64,000 nucleotides of DNA, taken from contig NZ_JACBZX010000001.1 of NCBI RefSeq assembly GCF_013408565.1, positions 1,426,001 through 1,490,000 on the forward strand, in the 5' to 3' direction. The notes beneath the pieces are model-generated. The model saw only the letters and a list, made by a program, of their open reading frames with translations. It did not search any database and was not told the origin of the DNA. The position numbers were made by a program, and so were the translations under genes. Source of the stretch: Janibacter alkaliphilus (lineage in GTDB: Bacteria > Actinomycetota > Actinomycetes > Actinomycetales > Dermatophilaceae). Positions within the stretch are counted from its first letter, which is position 1, and the number at the start of each line of letters is the position of its first letter. Positions 43,155 to 51,460 of this stretch are shown here, piece by piece.

Positions 43155-44870
43155 ATGGAGACAGAGCTCATCGGGGACGGGCGCACCCCTGAGGAGCCCG
43201 AGGACGACGCCAGCGTGCCCGGCTTCCACAAGATCGGGCCCTACCGGGTGCTGCAGCAGCTCGGTGAAGGGGGCATGGGCGTGGTCCACCTGGCCCTCGA
43301 CGGCCGGGGCAAGGCGGTCGCGGTCAAGGTGCTCCGGCCGCACGTCGCCGACGACCCGGACGCCCGGGCCCGGCTGGCCCGCGAGGTGGAGACCCTCGGG
43401 CGGGTGCGCTCGCCGCGGGTGGCGCCGGTCTTCGACGCCGACCTGGAGGCCGACCAGCCCTACATCGTCACCCGCTACGTGCCCGGACCGTCGCTGGACG
43501 CCAAGGTCCGCGACGACGGCCCGCTGGGCCCGGACGAGCTGCTCCGGCTGGCCCGCGGCCTGACCGAGGCGCTGGCCGCGATCCACGAGGTCGGGGTGGT
43601 CCACCGCGACCTCAAGCCCGGCAACGTGCTGCTCCTGGACGGCGACCCGGTGGTCATCGACTTCGGCATCGCGCACGTCGCCGAGGCCTCCCGGATGACC
43701 ATGACCGGCCTGGTCATGGGCACCCCGGGCTACCTCTCCCCGGAGATCGTCGAGGGCGCGGACGTCGGCCCGGAGACCGACTGGTGGGCCTGGGCGGCCA
43801 CGCTGGTGCACGCCTCGACCGGCCGTCCCCCCTTCGGTCGAGGCGGCATGGAGGCGGTGCTCGCCCGGGTCTGCCGCGGCGACGCCGACCTGCGCGACGT
43901 CGACCCGGGGCTGGCCCCGCTGCTGCACGCCGCGCTCGACCCGGACCCCGCCCGCCGGCCGCGCTCGCCGGAGGTGCTCACCGCCCTGGAGGCCTACGCG
44001 CAGGGGCGCCCGGTGACCGAGGCGCTGCCCTCGCGCTCGCGGGTCATGCCGACCCAGCAGCCGGCCGGCAGCACCCGGGTGCTGCCGGCGGAGCAGGCGG
44101 CGCCGCCGGCCCGGCCGCAGACCGACCCCTGGGGCGGTCCGGTGCACCCCGCCTACCAGGCGGTGCCGCCGCCGGCCCCGCGCCCGGCACCCGCGCCCCT
44201 CCAGCCGCGACCCGGGTCCTCGGCCTGGCCGATGCCCGGGCCCGACCGGCAGGGCGACCCGCGGATCGGCCGTGCCCGGCGCAGCGACGTGCTGGCCGCC
44301 GCGCTGGCCGCGCTCGTCGCGCTGACCGCGGTGGCCCCGCTGGTGGCGCTGACCGTCGGCATCCTCTTCTCGCTGGTCGCCCGCACCGTGGACCGGTCGA
44401 TGACCGCGACCGTGATGCGCCGGCACCGCCAGGGGGTGCGGCGCAGCGACACCGCGATGGCCGTGGCCGCCTCGCCCTGGCACGTCGTCATGGCCGCCCT
44501 GGCCACGCTGCTGGCGATGATCTTCCCGCTCGTCGTCGGCGGCTGCGCCACCGTGGCGGTGGCCGTGCTGCAGTCGCTCGTCGACGGCTTCGGGGTCCGG
44601 CTCGGCTCGCCGCTGCCGCTGGCCGCGGGCGGCCTCGTCGCCGCGCTGGTGGGCTGGTTCGGGCCCGCCTCGCCGTCGCTGCGCCGCGGCAGCCGCAGCC
44701 TGGCGCGCGGCGCCACGCCGTCCTCGCCGATGCGCTGGGCGGTGGTCGGCGTGCTCGTCGGCATCGCGCTGCTGCTCGTCGGTGCGATCCTCGTCGACGG
44801 CCTCGACGTCTCCTGGTGGCCGCTGGCGGAGTCGCCGCTGCCCGACGCGACCGAGCTGCCTGGTCGATGA
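43155..44870 (+). CDS. Ser/Thr protein kinase with C-terminal membrane domain
   Basis: 571 residues. Hanks-type kinase at about 27-275: glycine loop LGEGGMG, Lys58 (VAVKVL), HRDLKPGN with Asp152, DFG Asp169, MGTPGYLSPEI. A Pro/Ala-rich linker (about 310-375) leads to five or six hydrophobic segments (about 385-545) instead of the usual PASTA sensor. The stop overlaps thrE by ATGA, suggesting functional coupling with the exporter. The substrate is unknown; control of transport is an inference from gene order. Confidence 0.9.
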   Translation: METELIGDGRTPEEPEDDASVPGFHKIGPYRVLQQLGEGGMGVVHLALDGRGKAVAVKVLRPHVADDPDARARLAREVETLGRVRSPRVAPVFDADLEADQPYIVTRYVPGPSLDAKVRDDGPLGPDELLRLARGLTEALAAIHEVGVVHRDLKPGNVLLLDGDPVVIDFGIAHVAEASRMTMTGLVMGTPGYLSPEIVEGADVGPETDWWAWAATLVHASTGRPPFGRGGMEAVLARVCRGDADLRDVDPGLAPLLHAALDPDPARRPRSPEVLTALEAYAQGRPVTEALPSRSRVMPTQQPAGSTRVLPAEQAAPPARPQTDPWGGPVHPAYQAVPPPAPRPAPAPLQPRPGSSAWPMPGPDRQGDPRIGRARRSDVLAAALAALVALTAVAPLVALTVGILFSLVARTVDRSMTATVMRRHRQGVRRSDTAMAVAASPWHVVMAALATLLAMIFPLVVGGCATVAVAVLQSLVDGFGVRLGSPLPLAAGGLVAALVGWFGPASPSLRRGSRSLARGATPSSPMRWAVVGVLVGIALLLVGAILVDGLDVSWWPLAESPLPDATELPGR

Positions 44871-46456
44871 GCGTCCCCCCACCAGGCGTGCCGGGGGCGG
44901 ACGACACCCCGCTCGCCGTCCCGCAGCGACGCCCGCGACGCCGTCCCACCCTGCGCGGCGAGGCACCCACCGACACCATGCCGCTGGTCGGCTCGCTGCG
45001 CGGCACCCCCTACCGCGACCCCCGCGTCACCAAGGCGGTCGCCGAGGAGCGCTCGGCCAACGAGGCGATCGACCTGGCCCTGCGGGTGGCCGAGGTGATG
45101 CTGCGCTGCGGCGCCAGCGCCCGGACCGTCGAGGCGGCCGCGGTCGCCGTCGGCGTCGCCTCCGGCCTGGACGACATGGACGTCGACCTGACCATGCAGT
45201 CGATGCTCATCCAGTGCCGCACCTCCACCGGCGCGACCTACATGCGGCTGCGGGTGGTGCGCTCGCCCACCCAGGACTTCGGGCGGCTGTCGGCGGTGCA
45301 CGCCCTGGTCGACGACCTGGTCTCCGGCGAGATCGACACAGAGCAGGCGAGCACCCGGCTGCGCGAGATCAGCCACACCCCGCGCACCTGGTCGCGCTGG
45401 ATGACCGCGCTGGCGCACGGCTTCATCGGCGCCGGCGTGGCGCTCTCCCTCGGTGCCGGCTGGGTCGGCGTGCTGGTGGCCATCCTCAGCGCCGGGGCGG
45501 TCGACGGGGCGCTGCGCCTGGCGGACCGGCTGCGGCTGCCCGACTTCTACCTCGGCGCCATCGGTGGCGTCGTCTCCACGGTGGTGGCCTTCACCGCCTA
45601 CGCCCTGGGCAACGCCGGCCTCGAGCTCATCCCGATGAGCTCACGGGACTTCGCCTTCGTCATGGCCGGCGGCATCGTCATGCTGCTGCCCTCGCGCTCG
45701 CTGACCTCGGCGATGGAGGACGTGCTCACCGGCTACCCGGTCACCGGGACCGCCCGGCTGCTCGAGGTCATGCTGCACACGGTCGGTCTGATCGTCGGTG
45801 TCGCGGTCGGCCTGGGGGTCTCGCTGCAGCTCGCCGGGACGCTCGACCTGGGGCTGCTGCGGCCGCCGATCGACCAGCTCGGGTACGCCTCGGCGAACCA
45901 GCAGAGCGTGCTCATCGGCTCGCTCGTCGTCGGCGTCGGCGGCACGATCCTCGCCCAGAACCGGCCCAAGATGATCGTCCCGGCCGGTCTGCTGGCGACC
46001 CTCGTCGTCTATCTGGCGACCCTGCTGGGCAGCGCCAGCGTCGGCCGGGTCACCGCCGCCGGGATCGCCGCCGTCGTGCTGGGCTTCACCGCGCGGTGGG
46101 TGGCGCTGCGGCTGGACGCGCCGCCGGTGACCCTGGCGGTCCCCGCCTCCTACGGGCTGATGCCCGGTCTGTCGATCTTCATCGGGCTGTACCAGATGGC
46201 GGACGAAGGGGAGGCCGCGCTGACCACGAGCACGGACAGCGGCCTGGTCTCGGTGCTGCTGGCCCTCGGTGTGATCTTCGCCATCGCCACCGGCACCACC
46301 CTCGGCGAGCTGCTGGCCGCCCCGCTGGACCGGACGGTGGCGATGCGTCGTCGCCAGGTCGCCCCTGGTCAGCGGCCCGCGGCGGTGGGCTACTCCCAGG
46401 CGCCCGCGGGGGAGCGGGCCTCTGCCGAGCCGGATCCGGAGGGCTGGTCGAGCTGA
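44867..46456 (+). CDS. thrE: Threonine/serine exporter, ThrE family
   Basis: 529 residues. A basic N-terminus (1-60), the cytoplasmic ThrE N-domain (about 65-190, ALRVAEVMLRCGASARTVE, YMRLRVVRSPTQDF), then about ten membrane helices (about 195-500). Corynebacterial ThrE exports L-threonine and L-serine by proton motive force. It is co-translated with the membrane-linked Ser/Thr kinase. The C-terminal tail (500-529) is polar and disordered. Confidence 0.9.
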   Translation: MSVPPPGVPGADDTPLAVPQRRPRRRPTLRGEAPTDTMPLVGSLRGTPYRDPRVTKAVAEERSANEAIDLALRVAEVMLRCGASARTVEAAAVAVGVASGLDDMDVDLTMQSMLIQCRTSTGATYMRLRVVRSPTQDFGRLSAVHALVDDLVSGEIDTEQASTRLREISHTPRTWSRWMTALAHGFIGAGVALSLGAGWVGVLVAILSAGAVDGALRLADRLRLPDFYLGAIGGVVSTVVAFTAYALGNAGLELIPMSSRDFAFVMAGGIVMLLPSRSLTSAMEDVLTGYPVTGTARLLEVMLHTVGLIVGVAVGLGVSLQLAGTLDLGLLRPPIDQLGYASANQQSVLIGSLVVGVGGTILAQNRPKMIVPAGLLATLVVYLATLLGSASVGRVTAAGIAAVVLGFTARWVALRLDAPPVTLAVPASYGLMPGLSIFIGLYQMADEGEAALTTSTDSGLVSVLLALGVIFAIATGTTLGELLAAPLDRTVAMRRRQVAPGQRPAAVGYSQAPAGERASAEPDPEGWSS

Positions 46457-46575
46457 CCGCGGGACGACCGTCCTGGCCGTGACCGTCGGCGGCAGGCGCC
46501 CGTCGGTCGGGTGCTCGGGCCGGTGCCCGCCTGGGTATCTCAGGGTCGTTGGGCCCGGCCCCGCGGCCGAGCGTG

Positions 46576-46605
46576 TTGACCTTCTAGGTCACGGGACGGT
46601 AACGT
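46576..46605 (+). promoter_or_regulatory. Promoter of the first rpf-like gene with embedded inverted repeat
   Basis: TTGACC (46576-46581), 18-nt spacer, TAACGT (46600-46605). GACCT-TCT-AGGTC (46578-46590) overlaps the -35 box and spacer and is a candidate repressor site. About 70 nt of leader precede ATG 46675. Confidence 0.55.
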
Positions 46606-46674
46606 CGCCGCCGGTCGCGACCGAGAGCGTCGGGCCGCCTCCCCTGAATCACCCCTGGAAGGACCCCTTCTCGC

Positions 46675-47448
46675 ATGTTCTACGCGCCCAAGCACGCCAA
46701 GGTCGCGCCGACGTCGCCGACCCGTCGCCGGGTCGCGGGTGTGGCCCTCGCCGGTGCCACCGCCACCGCGGGCACCGTCGCCACCGCCGCCTCCGCCTCC
46801 GCCACCACGTCCGCTCCCTCGGCCTCGACCGCCTCGAGCGCCGCCACCGCGAACGTCTGGGACCGCGTCGCCGCCTGCGAGAGCGGGGGCAACTGGTCGA
46901 TCAACACCGGTAACGGCTTCTACGGCGGTCTGCAGTTCACCGCGCAGACCTGGCGCGGCTTCGGCGGCGCCCGCTACGCCCCCTACGCCCACCAGGCCTC
47001 GAAGTCGGAGCAGATCACCATCGCCAAGAAGGTGCTGCGCGGGCAGGGCCCCGGCGCCTGGCCGGTCTGCTCCCGGCGTGCGGGTCTGACCACCGCCAAC
47101 GGGCTCGCCGCCAGCAGCGGCAGCAGCACCTCCTCCCGCTCGACCTCCCGGGTGAGCCTGACCTCCGGTCGGCTGACCGAGGACGGCCAGCTCGGCGCCC
47201 GCACCAAGGCCGCCATCGAGGAGTGGATCGGTGCGCCGACCGACGGTCGCCTCGGCACCAAGTGGGACATCCACCGCCTGCAGCGTGAGGTCGGCGTCCC
47301 GCAGTCCGAGCGCAACGGCTGGATGCACAAGCGTTCCTTCGTGCTCAAGCTGCAGAAGCGCTTCGGCGCCACCCAGAACGGCGTCTGGGGCCAGGAGCTC
47401 ACCCGCGAGATGCAGGAGTACCTGAACTGGAAGCTCGCCCGCCGCTGA
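46675..47448 (+). CDS. Secreted Rpf-like transglycosylase with C-terminal wall-binding-like repeats
   Basis: 257 residues. A signal region with RRR before a hydrophobic/Ala-Thr stretch (about 17-45); transglycosylase (resuscitation-promoting-factor) domain about 60-140 with catalytic Glu69 in VAACESGGNW and Cys68/Cys near 130 for a disulfide; after a Ser-rich linker, residues about 160-255 contain three peptidoglycan-binding-1-like repeats (LTEDGQLGARTKAAIEEWIG and similar). It should cleave peptidoglycan outside the cell to aid growth or revival. A GGAAGGA sequence precedes the ATG. Paralogue of the gene at 47763. Confidence 0.88.
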   Translation: MFYAPKHAKVAPTSPTRRRVAGVALAGATATAGTVATAASASATTSAPSASTASSAATANVWDRVAACESGGNWSINTGNGFYGGLQFTAQTWRGFGGARYAPYAHQASKSEQITIAKKVLRGQGPGAWPVCSRRAGLTTANGLAASSGSSTSSRSTSRVSLTSGRLTEDGQLGARTKAAIEEWIGAPTDGRLGTKWDIHRLQREVGVPQSERNGWMHKRSFVLKLQKRFGATQNGVWGQELTREMQEYLNWKLARR

Positions 47449-47473
47449 GCCCGGCCGCAGCCACCTGCACCCA

Positions 47474-47512
47474 CGAAGGGGGCCCGCACCGTCACGGTGC
47501 GGGCCCCCTTCG
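47474..47512 (+). terminator. 18-bp GC-rich terminator hairpin
   Basis: Arms 47474-47491 and 47495-47512 with a 3-nt loop, 26 nt after the rpf-like stop codon. Confidence 0.8.
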
Positions 47513-47556
47513 CCGTCCCCTCCCGCGCTCCCCTTCACCGCACCCACGACGACCCG

Positions 47557-47604
47557 GCTACCACGCAGTAAGTGCTGTGATCACGACACTTACTGCGTGG
47601 TAGC
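47557..47604. repeat. 48-nt inverted repeat between the rpf-like genes
   Basis: Perfect 18-bp arms (GCTACCACGCAGTAAGTG at 47557-47574 and its complement at 47587-47604) around CTGTGATCACGA, whose TGATCA centre is itself palindromic. It is less GC-rich than nearby terminators and lies after an already complete terminator, so it is more likely a protein-binding or RNA element. Confidence 0.75.
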
Positions 47605-47676
47605 TCGGTCTCTGGGCGAGGGTGCGAACGGGGCTGGAGCGGCTGGAGTTACAGGTCTGTATTTATGTGGCAACTG

Positions 47677-47706
47677 TTGTTTGTGTGACGTGAGGGTCTC
47701 TAGCGT
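47677..47706 (+). promoter_or_regulatory. Promoter of the second rpf-like gene
   Basis: TTGTTT (47677-47682), 18-nt spacer, TAGCGT (47701-47706), in the most AT-rich part of this stretch (47645-47690). About 50 nt of leader and GAAGGA (47751-47756) precede ATG 47763. Confidence 0.5.
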
Positions 47707-47762
47707 CGTGCGGCGGCGGCACCCGTGTGCCGCTGACTGCCCCTGACGACGAAGGACGCCAC

Positions 47763-48485
47763 ATGCTCAGCACCAACGACTTCCCTGATCGCCGCGCGCC
47801 GCGGATCGGCCGGCGTGCTCGGATCGCCGCCGGCGCCCTCGGTGTGGTCGGGCTGGCCGCCGGTGGCATCACCGTCGCCTCCAACGCTGGCGCCTCGGAC
47901 ACGGTCTGGGACCGGGTGGCCATGTGCGAGAGCACCGGCAACTGGTCGATCAACACCGGCAACGGCTACTACGGCGGCCTGCAGTTCTCCTTCCAGACGT
48001 GGAAGGGGTTCGGCGGCCAGCGCTACGCCTACACCGCCGACCGGGCGAGCAAGGCCCAGCAGATCGCCATCGCCCAGGAGGTCCTCAAGGTGCAGGGCCC
48101 CGGCGCCTGGCCGGTCTGCTCGGTGCGCGCCGGGCTGACCCGCAGCAACGGCCTCGCGGTCAACCCGTGGACCGGTGGCCAGCGCCCCTCGCGGGACAGC
48201 GGCCGCACCACGGTGAGCACCAACGGCGAGCTCGCCGTCGACGGGATCCGCGGGCCGAAGACCAACGCCGGCATCGAGCGCTGGATCGGCGCCTCGCCGG
48301 ACGGCGTGCTCAGCTCCAACGACAACCGCCTGCTGCAGCGCAAGCTCGGCGTCGGCCAGGACGGGATCGTCGGCCCGGTCACCACGAAGGCCCTGCAGCG
48401 GCGGGTCGGCTCGTCCCCTGACGGCGCCTGGGGCCCGAAGACCACCGCGGCGCTGCAGCGCTACCTCAACCGGAACGTGCTCTGA
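47763..48485 (+). CDS. Secreted Rpf-like transglycosylase, second paralogue
   Basis: 240 residues from ATG 47763 (GAAGGA, spacing 6). Signal region with RRARIAAGALGVVGLAAG (18-35); transglycosylase domain about 46-125 with catalytic Glu56 (VAMCESTGNW); C-terminal part about 150-240 with three peptidoglycan-binding-1-like repeats (DGIRGPKTNAGIERWIG, DGIVGPVTTKALQRRVG, DGAWGPKTTAALQRYL). Same architecture as the upstream paralogue with a different promoter, so the pair is probably differently expressed. Confidence 0.9.
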   Translation: MLSTNDFPDRRAPRIGRRARIAAGALGVVGLAAGGITVASNAGASDTVWDRVAMCESTGNWSINTGNGYYGGLQFSFQTWKGFGGQRYAYTADRASKAQQIAIAQEVLKVQGPGAWPVCSVRAGLTRSNGLAVNPWTGGQRPSRDSGRTTVSTNGELAVDGIRGPKTNAGIERWIGASPDGVLSSNDNRLLQRKLGVGQDGIVGPVTTKALQRRVGSSPDGAWGPKTTAALQRYLNRNVL

Positions 48486-48550
48486 GCCGGACGGGCACCG
48501 ACCACCAGGGAGCGGTCCTGCCGACCCGGCAGGCGTGACGGCAGGCATGA

Positions 48551-48600
48551 CGACGGGCGTGGTCAGGCTCGATAGCATCGAGCCTGGCCACGCCTGTCGT
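48551..48600 (+). terminator. Long hairpin between the rpf-like gene and tRNA-Thr
   Basis: 23-bp stem with two mismatched positions that can form G-U pairs (48551-48573 with 48577-48599) and a 3-nt loop. It ends 10 nt before the tRNA and could be a terminator or be removed from the tRNA precursor. Confidence 0.6.
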
Positions 48601-48610
48601 GCGTGGTCAC

Positions 48611-48683
48611 GCTGGCGTGGCGCAACCGGTAGCGCACCTGTCTTGTAAACAGGTGGTTGGGGGTTCGAGTCCCCCCGCCAGCT
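48611..48683 (+). tRNA. tRNA-Thr (anticodon TGT)
   Basis: 73-nt cloverleaf: acceptor GCTGGCG/CGCCAGC, anticodon stem CCTGT/ACAGG with loop CTTGTAA (anticodon TGT, reading ACA), T arm GGGGG-TTCGAGT-CCCCC, discriminator T. The 3' CCA is not encoded. Confidence 0.93.
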
Positions 48684-48732
48684 CCGGAAGGGGGCGCCTG
48701 CCCCGGGTCGGCCGGCAGGCCGAGCCGCCGCC

Positions 48733-49041
48733 TCAGGCCAGGCCGAACAACCGCCCCAGCGCGGCCGCCCCGGCACCGGCGAGGACGACGACGAGGAAGG
48801 GCGCCCGCAGCACCAGCGCCACGACCGCGGCCCCCAGCGCCAGCAGCCGGGCGTCGAGCACGACGGCCTGGCCGTCGCCGACGGCGTTCATCGTCACCAG
48901 CGAGGCCAGCAGGCCGACGGTCATGCACGCCGAGACCCGGACGATCTCCGGCCGCTCGAGCACCCGCTGCGGCACGAGGTAGCCGGCGAGCTTGGTGACG
49001 TAGGCCAGCGCGCTGGCCGCGAGGATCCACAGCAGGCTCAT
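48733..49041 (-). CDS. azlD: AzlD-family branched-chain amino-acid exporter subunit
   Basis: 102 residues, typical for AzlD, with about three or four membrane segments and the conserved LAYVTKLAGYLVPQRVL near residues 12-28. With AzlC it forms the BrnFE-type exporter of branched-chain amino acids and methionine. Its ATG overlaps the azlC stop by one base. Confidence 0.88.
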   Translation of the reverse strand: MSLLWILAASALAYVTKLAGYLVPQRVLERPEIVRVSACMTVGLLASLVTMNAVGDGQAVVLDARLLALGAAVVALVLRAPFLVVVLAGAGAAALGRLFGLA

Positions 49042-49724
49042 CAGGCCACCCGCTCGCGCCGCGACCAGCCGATCGCGCCGGCCACGGCGGCGGCGACGAT
49101 GATCGGCACCCCCGGCGGCAGCAGCGGCAGGCAGACCACGGTGACCACCGCGCAGACCGCGGCGATCGCCCACGGCTCCCGGCCGTGCAGCCGTGGCCAC
49201 AGCAGCCCCGTGAAGGCGGCCACCGCCGCCCCGTCATGGCCCCACTGCTTCGGGTCGCCGAGCGCGTCGCCGGCCAGGGCCCCGACGAGGGTCATGAGGT
49301 TCCACAGCGCGAAGACCCCGAGCCCGGCGGTCCAGAAGCCGCGGATCTGCTCCTCGCGCTCCTCCTGGGCGAGCCCGGTCGCGGTCGACTCGTCGATCGT
49401 CACGTGCGCCGCGAGCAGCCGTCGCCAGCCGCTGGGGCGCAGGAAGGCGTTGACCTGCATCCCGTAGATGCCGTTGCGCAGGCCGAGCAGGCTGGCCGCG
49501 CCGAGCGCCGAGGCCGGGGTGCCGCCACCGCCGATGACCCCGATGTAGGCGAACTGCGAGCCGCCAGTGAACATCAGCAGGCTGAGCGCGCAGGTCTCCA
49601 GCACGGAGAGGCCGTTGGCGACCCCGAGCGCGCCGAAGGAGATGCCGTACGCCCCGGTCGCGACGGCGATGGACAGCCCGGCGCGGACGGCGGGGCTGCT
49701 GCGGTCGAGGGTCGTGGCGGTCAC
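49041..49724 (-). CDS. azlC: AzlC-family branched-chain amino-acid exporter subunit
   Basis: 227 residues from GTG 49724. AzlC features: GAYGISFGALGVANGLSVLET near residue 25, MFTGGSQFAYIGVIG near 51, LGLRNGIYG near 80 and HVTIDESTA near 106; about seven helices. Large subunit of the AzlCD/BrnFE exporter. It is divergent from the XRE-cupin regulator with 18 bp between starts, a layout implying control by that regulator. Confidence 0.9.
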   Translation of the reverse strand: MTATTLDRSSPAVRAGLSIAVATGAYGISFGALGVANGLSVLETCALSLLMFTGGSQFAYIGVIGGGGTPASALGAASLLGLRNGIYGMQVNAFLRPSGWRRLLAAHVTIDESTATGLAQEEREEQIRGFWTAGLGVFALWNLMTLVGALAGDALGDPKQWGHDGAAVAAFTGLLWPRLHGREPWAIAAVCAVVTVVCLPLLPPGVPIIVAAAVAGAIGWSRRERVA

Positions 49725-49729
49725 GGGTC

Positions 49730-49735
49730 TAGACT
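49730..49735 (+). promoter_or_regulatory. Candidate leaderless -10 box (TAGACT)
   Basis: TAGACT ends 7 nt before ATG 49743; it is part of the palindrome GTCTAGAC (49728-49735) in the 18-bp gap to azlC. Confidence 0.5.
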
Positions 49736-49742
49736 GACCACC

Positions 49743-50336
49743 ATGCCAAGCGTTCGTCAAGCCGAACACCATGATCGCCATGGAGAACGAGGTGACGCGG
49801 TGGCCCGGCTGGCCGCCGCGGTGCGGACCGAGCGCGAACGGGCCGGCCTGAGCCTGTCCGAGCTGGCCCGCCGCGCCGACGTGGCGAAGTCGAGCCTCTC
49901 CACCCTGGAGTCTGGGCAGGGCAACCCCGGCGTGGAGACGGTCTGGGCGCTGGCCACCGCGCTGGGGGTCCCCTTCGCCGCGCTCATCGACCCGCCGGAG
50001 CCGGAGCGCCAGCTGGTCCGCGCCGGGGACGGCGAGGTGACCTGGTCGGAGTCGGCCGAGTACGCCGCGCTGGTGCTCTCGCACAGCCCGCCGCAGGTGC
50101 GGCGCGACATCTACCGGATCGACGCCGAGCCGGGCCGGGTCAAGCGCTCGGCGGCCCACGCCGCCGGCACCGTTGAGCACGTCGTGCTGGTCAACGGCCG
50201 CGCGCGGGTCGGTGAGGTGGACGCGCTCGTCGAGCTCGGTCCCGGCGACTACTACCGCTACCCCGGCGACGTGCCGCACGACTTCGAGGCGCTGCAGCCG
50301 GGCACCAGCGCGGTGATGATCTCCCAGCAGCGCTGA
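49743..50336 (+). CDS. XRE-family regulator with C-terminal cupin domain
   Basis: 197 residues. Helix-turn-helix about 24-78 (LSLSELARRADVAKSSLSTLE), cupin sensor about 115-195 (HAAGTVEHVVLVNGRARVG, GDYYRYPGDVPHDF). Such proteins commonly sense amino acids and control adjacent transport genes; here the divergent azlCD is the obvious target. The first 20 residues are His/Arg rich and lie over an inverted repeat (GTTCG-N6-CGAAC, 49752-49767) that could be its operator. A start further downstream is possible. Confidence 0.85.
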   Translation: MPSVRQAEHHDRHGERGDAVARLAAAVRTERERAGLSLSELARRADVAKSSLSTLESGQGNPGVETVWALATALGVPFAALIDPPEPERQLVRAGDGEVTWSESAEYAALVLSHSPPQVRRDIYRIDAEPGRVKRSAAHAAGTVEHVVLVNGRARVGEVDALVELGPGDYYRYPGDVPHDFEALQPGTSAVMISQQR

Positions 50337-50351
50337 CGGCCCACGACCGGC

Positions 50352-50765
50352 TCAGCCGCCGAGGTGCTCGGCCATCGAGTCGCGCAGCGCCTCCTCGTCG
50401 TCGGTGACCAGGGCGCTGGCCCCGTCGCGCTCGGCGGCGACCGTCATCCCGTCGGGCACCTGGTCGGCCGGGATCCCGATGACCACGTCGATCTCACCGC
50501 GCTCCGCCGCGGCGGCCAGGGCGTCCGGCTCGCCCACCTGCCAGGTGGGCTCGGCGCCGATCGACTCGGCGTAGCCGGTGATCGCGTCGGCGAGGCCGCC
50601 GGTGACCTCGCCCCCTTCGCCAGGAACCACCGCCGGCGGGCTGTCCACCGCCCCGACGGTGAGGATGCCGGTGCTCTCCGCCCGCCCCAGCGCACCCGGC
50701 GAGGACGAGCAGGCGACGACCGTCAGCAGCAGGGTGAGCGCGGCGGCGCGCAGGGCAGGACGCAT
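50352..50765 (-). CDS. Short lipoprotein resembling a solute-binding protein fragment
   Basis: 137 residues. Signal peptide with lipobox VVAC (Cys19). The following sequence ([53 protein letters not shown]) matches the first lobe of family-3 solute-binding proteins, but the family normally has about 250 residues. No frameshift is visible downstream: the next 23 bp end at the LuxR-type gene. It is either a truncated relic or a one-lobe lipoprotein. No transporter genes adjoin it. Confidence 0.65.
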   Translation of the reverse strand: MRPALRAAALTLLLTVVACSSSPGALGRAESTGILTVGAVDSPPAVVPGEGGEVTGGLADAITGYAESIGAEPTWQVGEPDALAAAAERGEIDVVIGIPADQVPDGMTVAAERDGASALVTDDEEALRDSMAEHLGG

Positions 50766-50788
50766 GGCGCCATCATCCCCGACGAGCC

Positions 50789-51460
50789 TCAGGAGGCCTC
50801 GCCGTTGGGGTGGGCGATCCGCACCCGGTTGCGGGCGAAGCCGTGGTCGATGCCCCAGAGCACCGCCTGGCTGCGCGAGGTCACCCCCATGGTCCGGTAG
50901 GCCGAGCGGATGTAGGACTTCACCGAGTTGATGCTCAGGTAGGCGCGGGTGGCGATCTCCTGGTTGCTCAGCCCGTCGGTGATCAGCGCGACCACCTCCG
51001 ACTCGCGCGCGGTCAGCCCCTCCCGCTGCCCGGGCCAGGAGACACCCTCGGCCGGGGTGTCGTCCTCGTCGTGGATGAGATCGAGTAGCACCTCGCCGGC
51101 GTGGATCCGCTCCAGCGCCCGCACCAAGGCGCCGGCCTCGATCCCCTTCGGCAGCGCCGCCTCGATGCCGCGCCGACGGGCGTCGGCGACGAGCTCGGGG
51201 GTGAGCACCCAGGTGTAGAGCACGGTGCGCCGGACGCGGGGGTTGCGGATGACGTCGTCGACGCTGTCGTCCTCCAGCGCGGGGGTGGAGAAGGTGTCAT
51301 ACAGCGCGATGTCGACCTCGCGGATCACCCCGGCGTCGGAGTCCATCTCGACGATCTGGACGCGGTCGCCGAAGGGCGCGAGCATGGCGGCGATGCCACG
51401 GACCACGACCTCGTAGTCGTTGACCACGGCGAGCCGGATGGGGGACGCGGGCTCGGTCAC
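50789..51460 (-). CDS. LuxR-family response-regulator-like transcription factor
   Basis: 223 residues from GTG 51460 (GGAGG upstream). Receiver-like domain about 8-125: Asn-Asp instead of the usual acidic pair (VVNDYEVV), Asp near residue 53 (ALYDTF), Thr in VLYTW and Lys in ALPKGI. LuxR helix-turn-helix about 145-205 (LTARESEVVALITDGLSNQE, SVKSYIRSAYRTMG). No partner kinase gene is nearby, so it may be an orphan or act without phosphorylation. Divergent from gabT. Confidence 0.82.
   Translation of the reverse strand: MTEPASPIRLAVVNDYEVVVRGIAAMLAPFGDRVQIVEMDSDAGVIREVDIALYDTFSTPALEDDSVDDVIRNPRVRRTVLYTWVLTPELVADARRRGIEAALPKGIEAGALVRALERIHAGEVLLDLIHDEDDTPAEGVSWPGQREGLTARESEVVALITDGLSNQEIATRAYLSINSVKSYIRSAYRTMGVTSRSQAVLWGIDHGFARNRVRIAHPNGEAS

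Noticed and set aside
46457..46674. c-di-AMP (ydaO-type) riboswitch before the first rpf-like gene
   Set aside because: Some actinobacterial rpf genes have one, and GAATCACCCC near the start looked suggestive, but the conserved junction segments and pairing could not be found.
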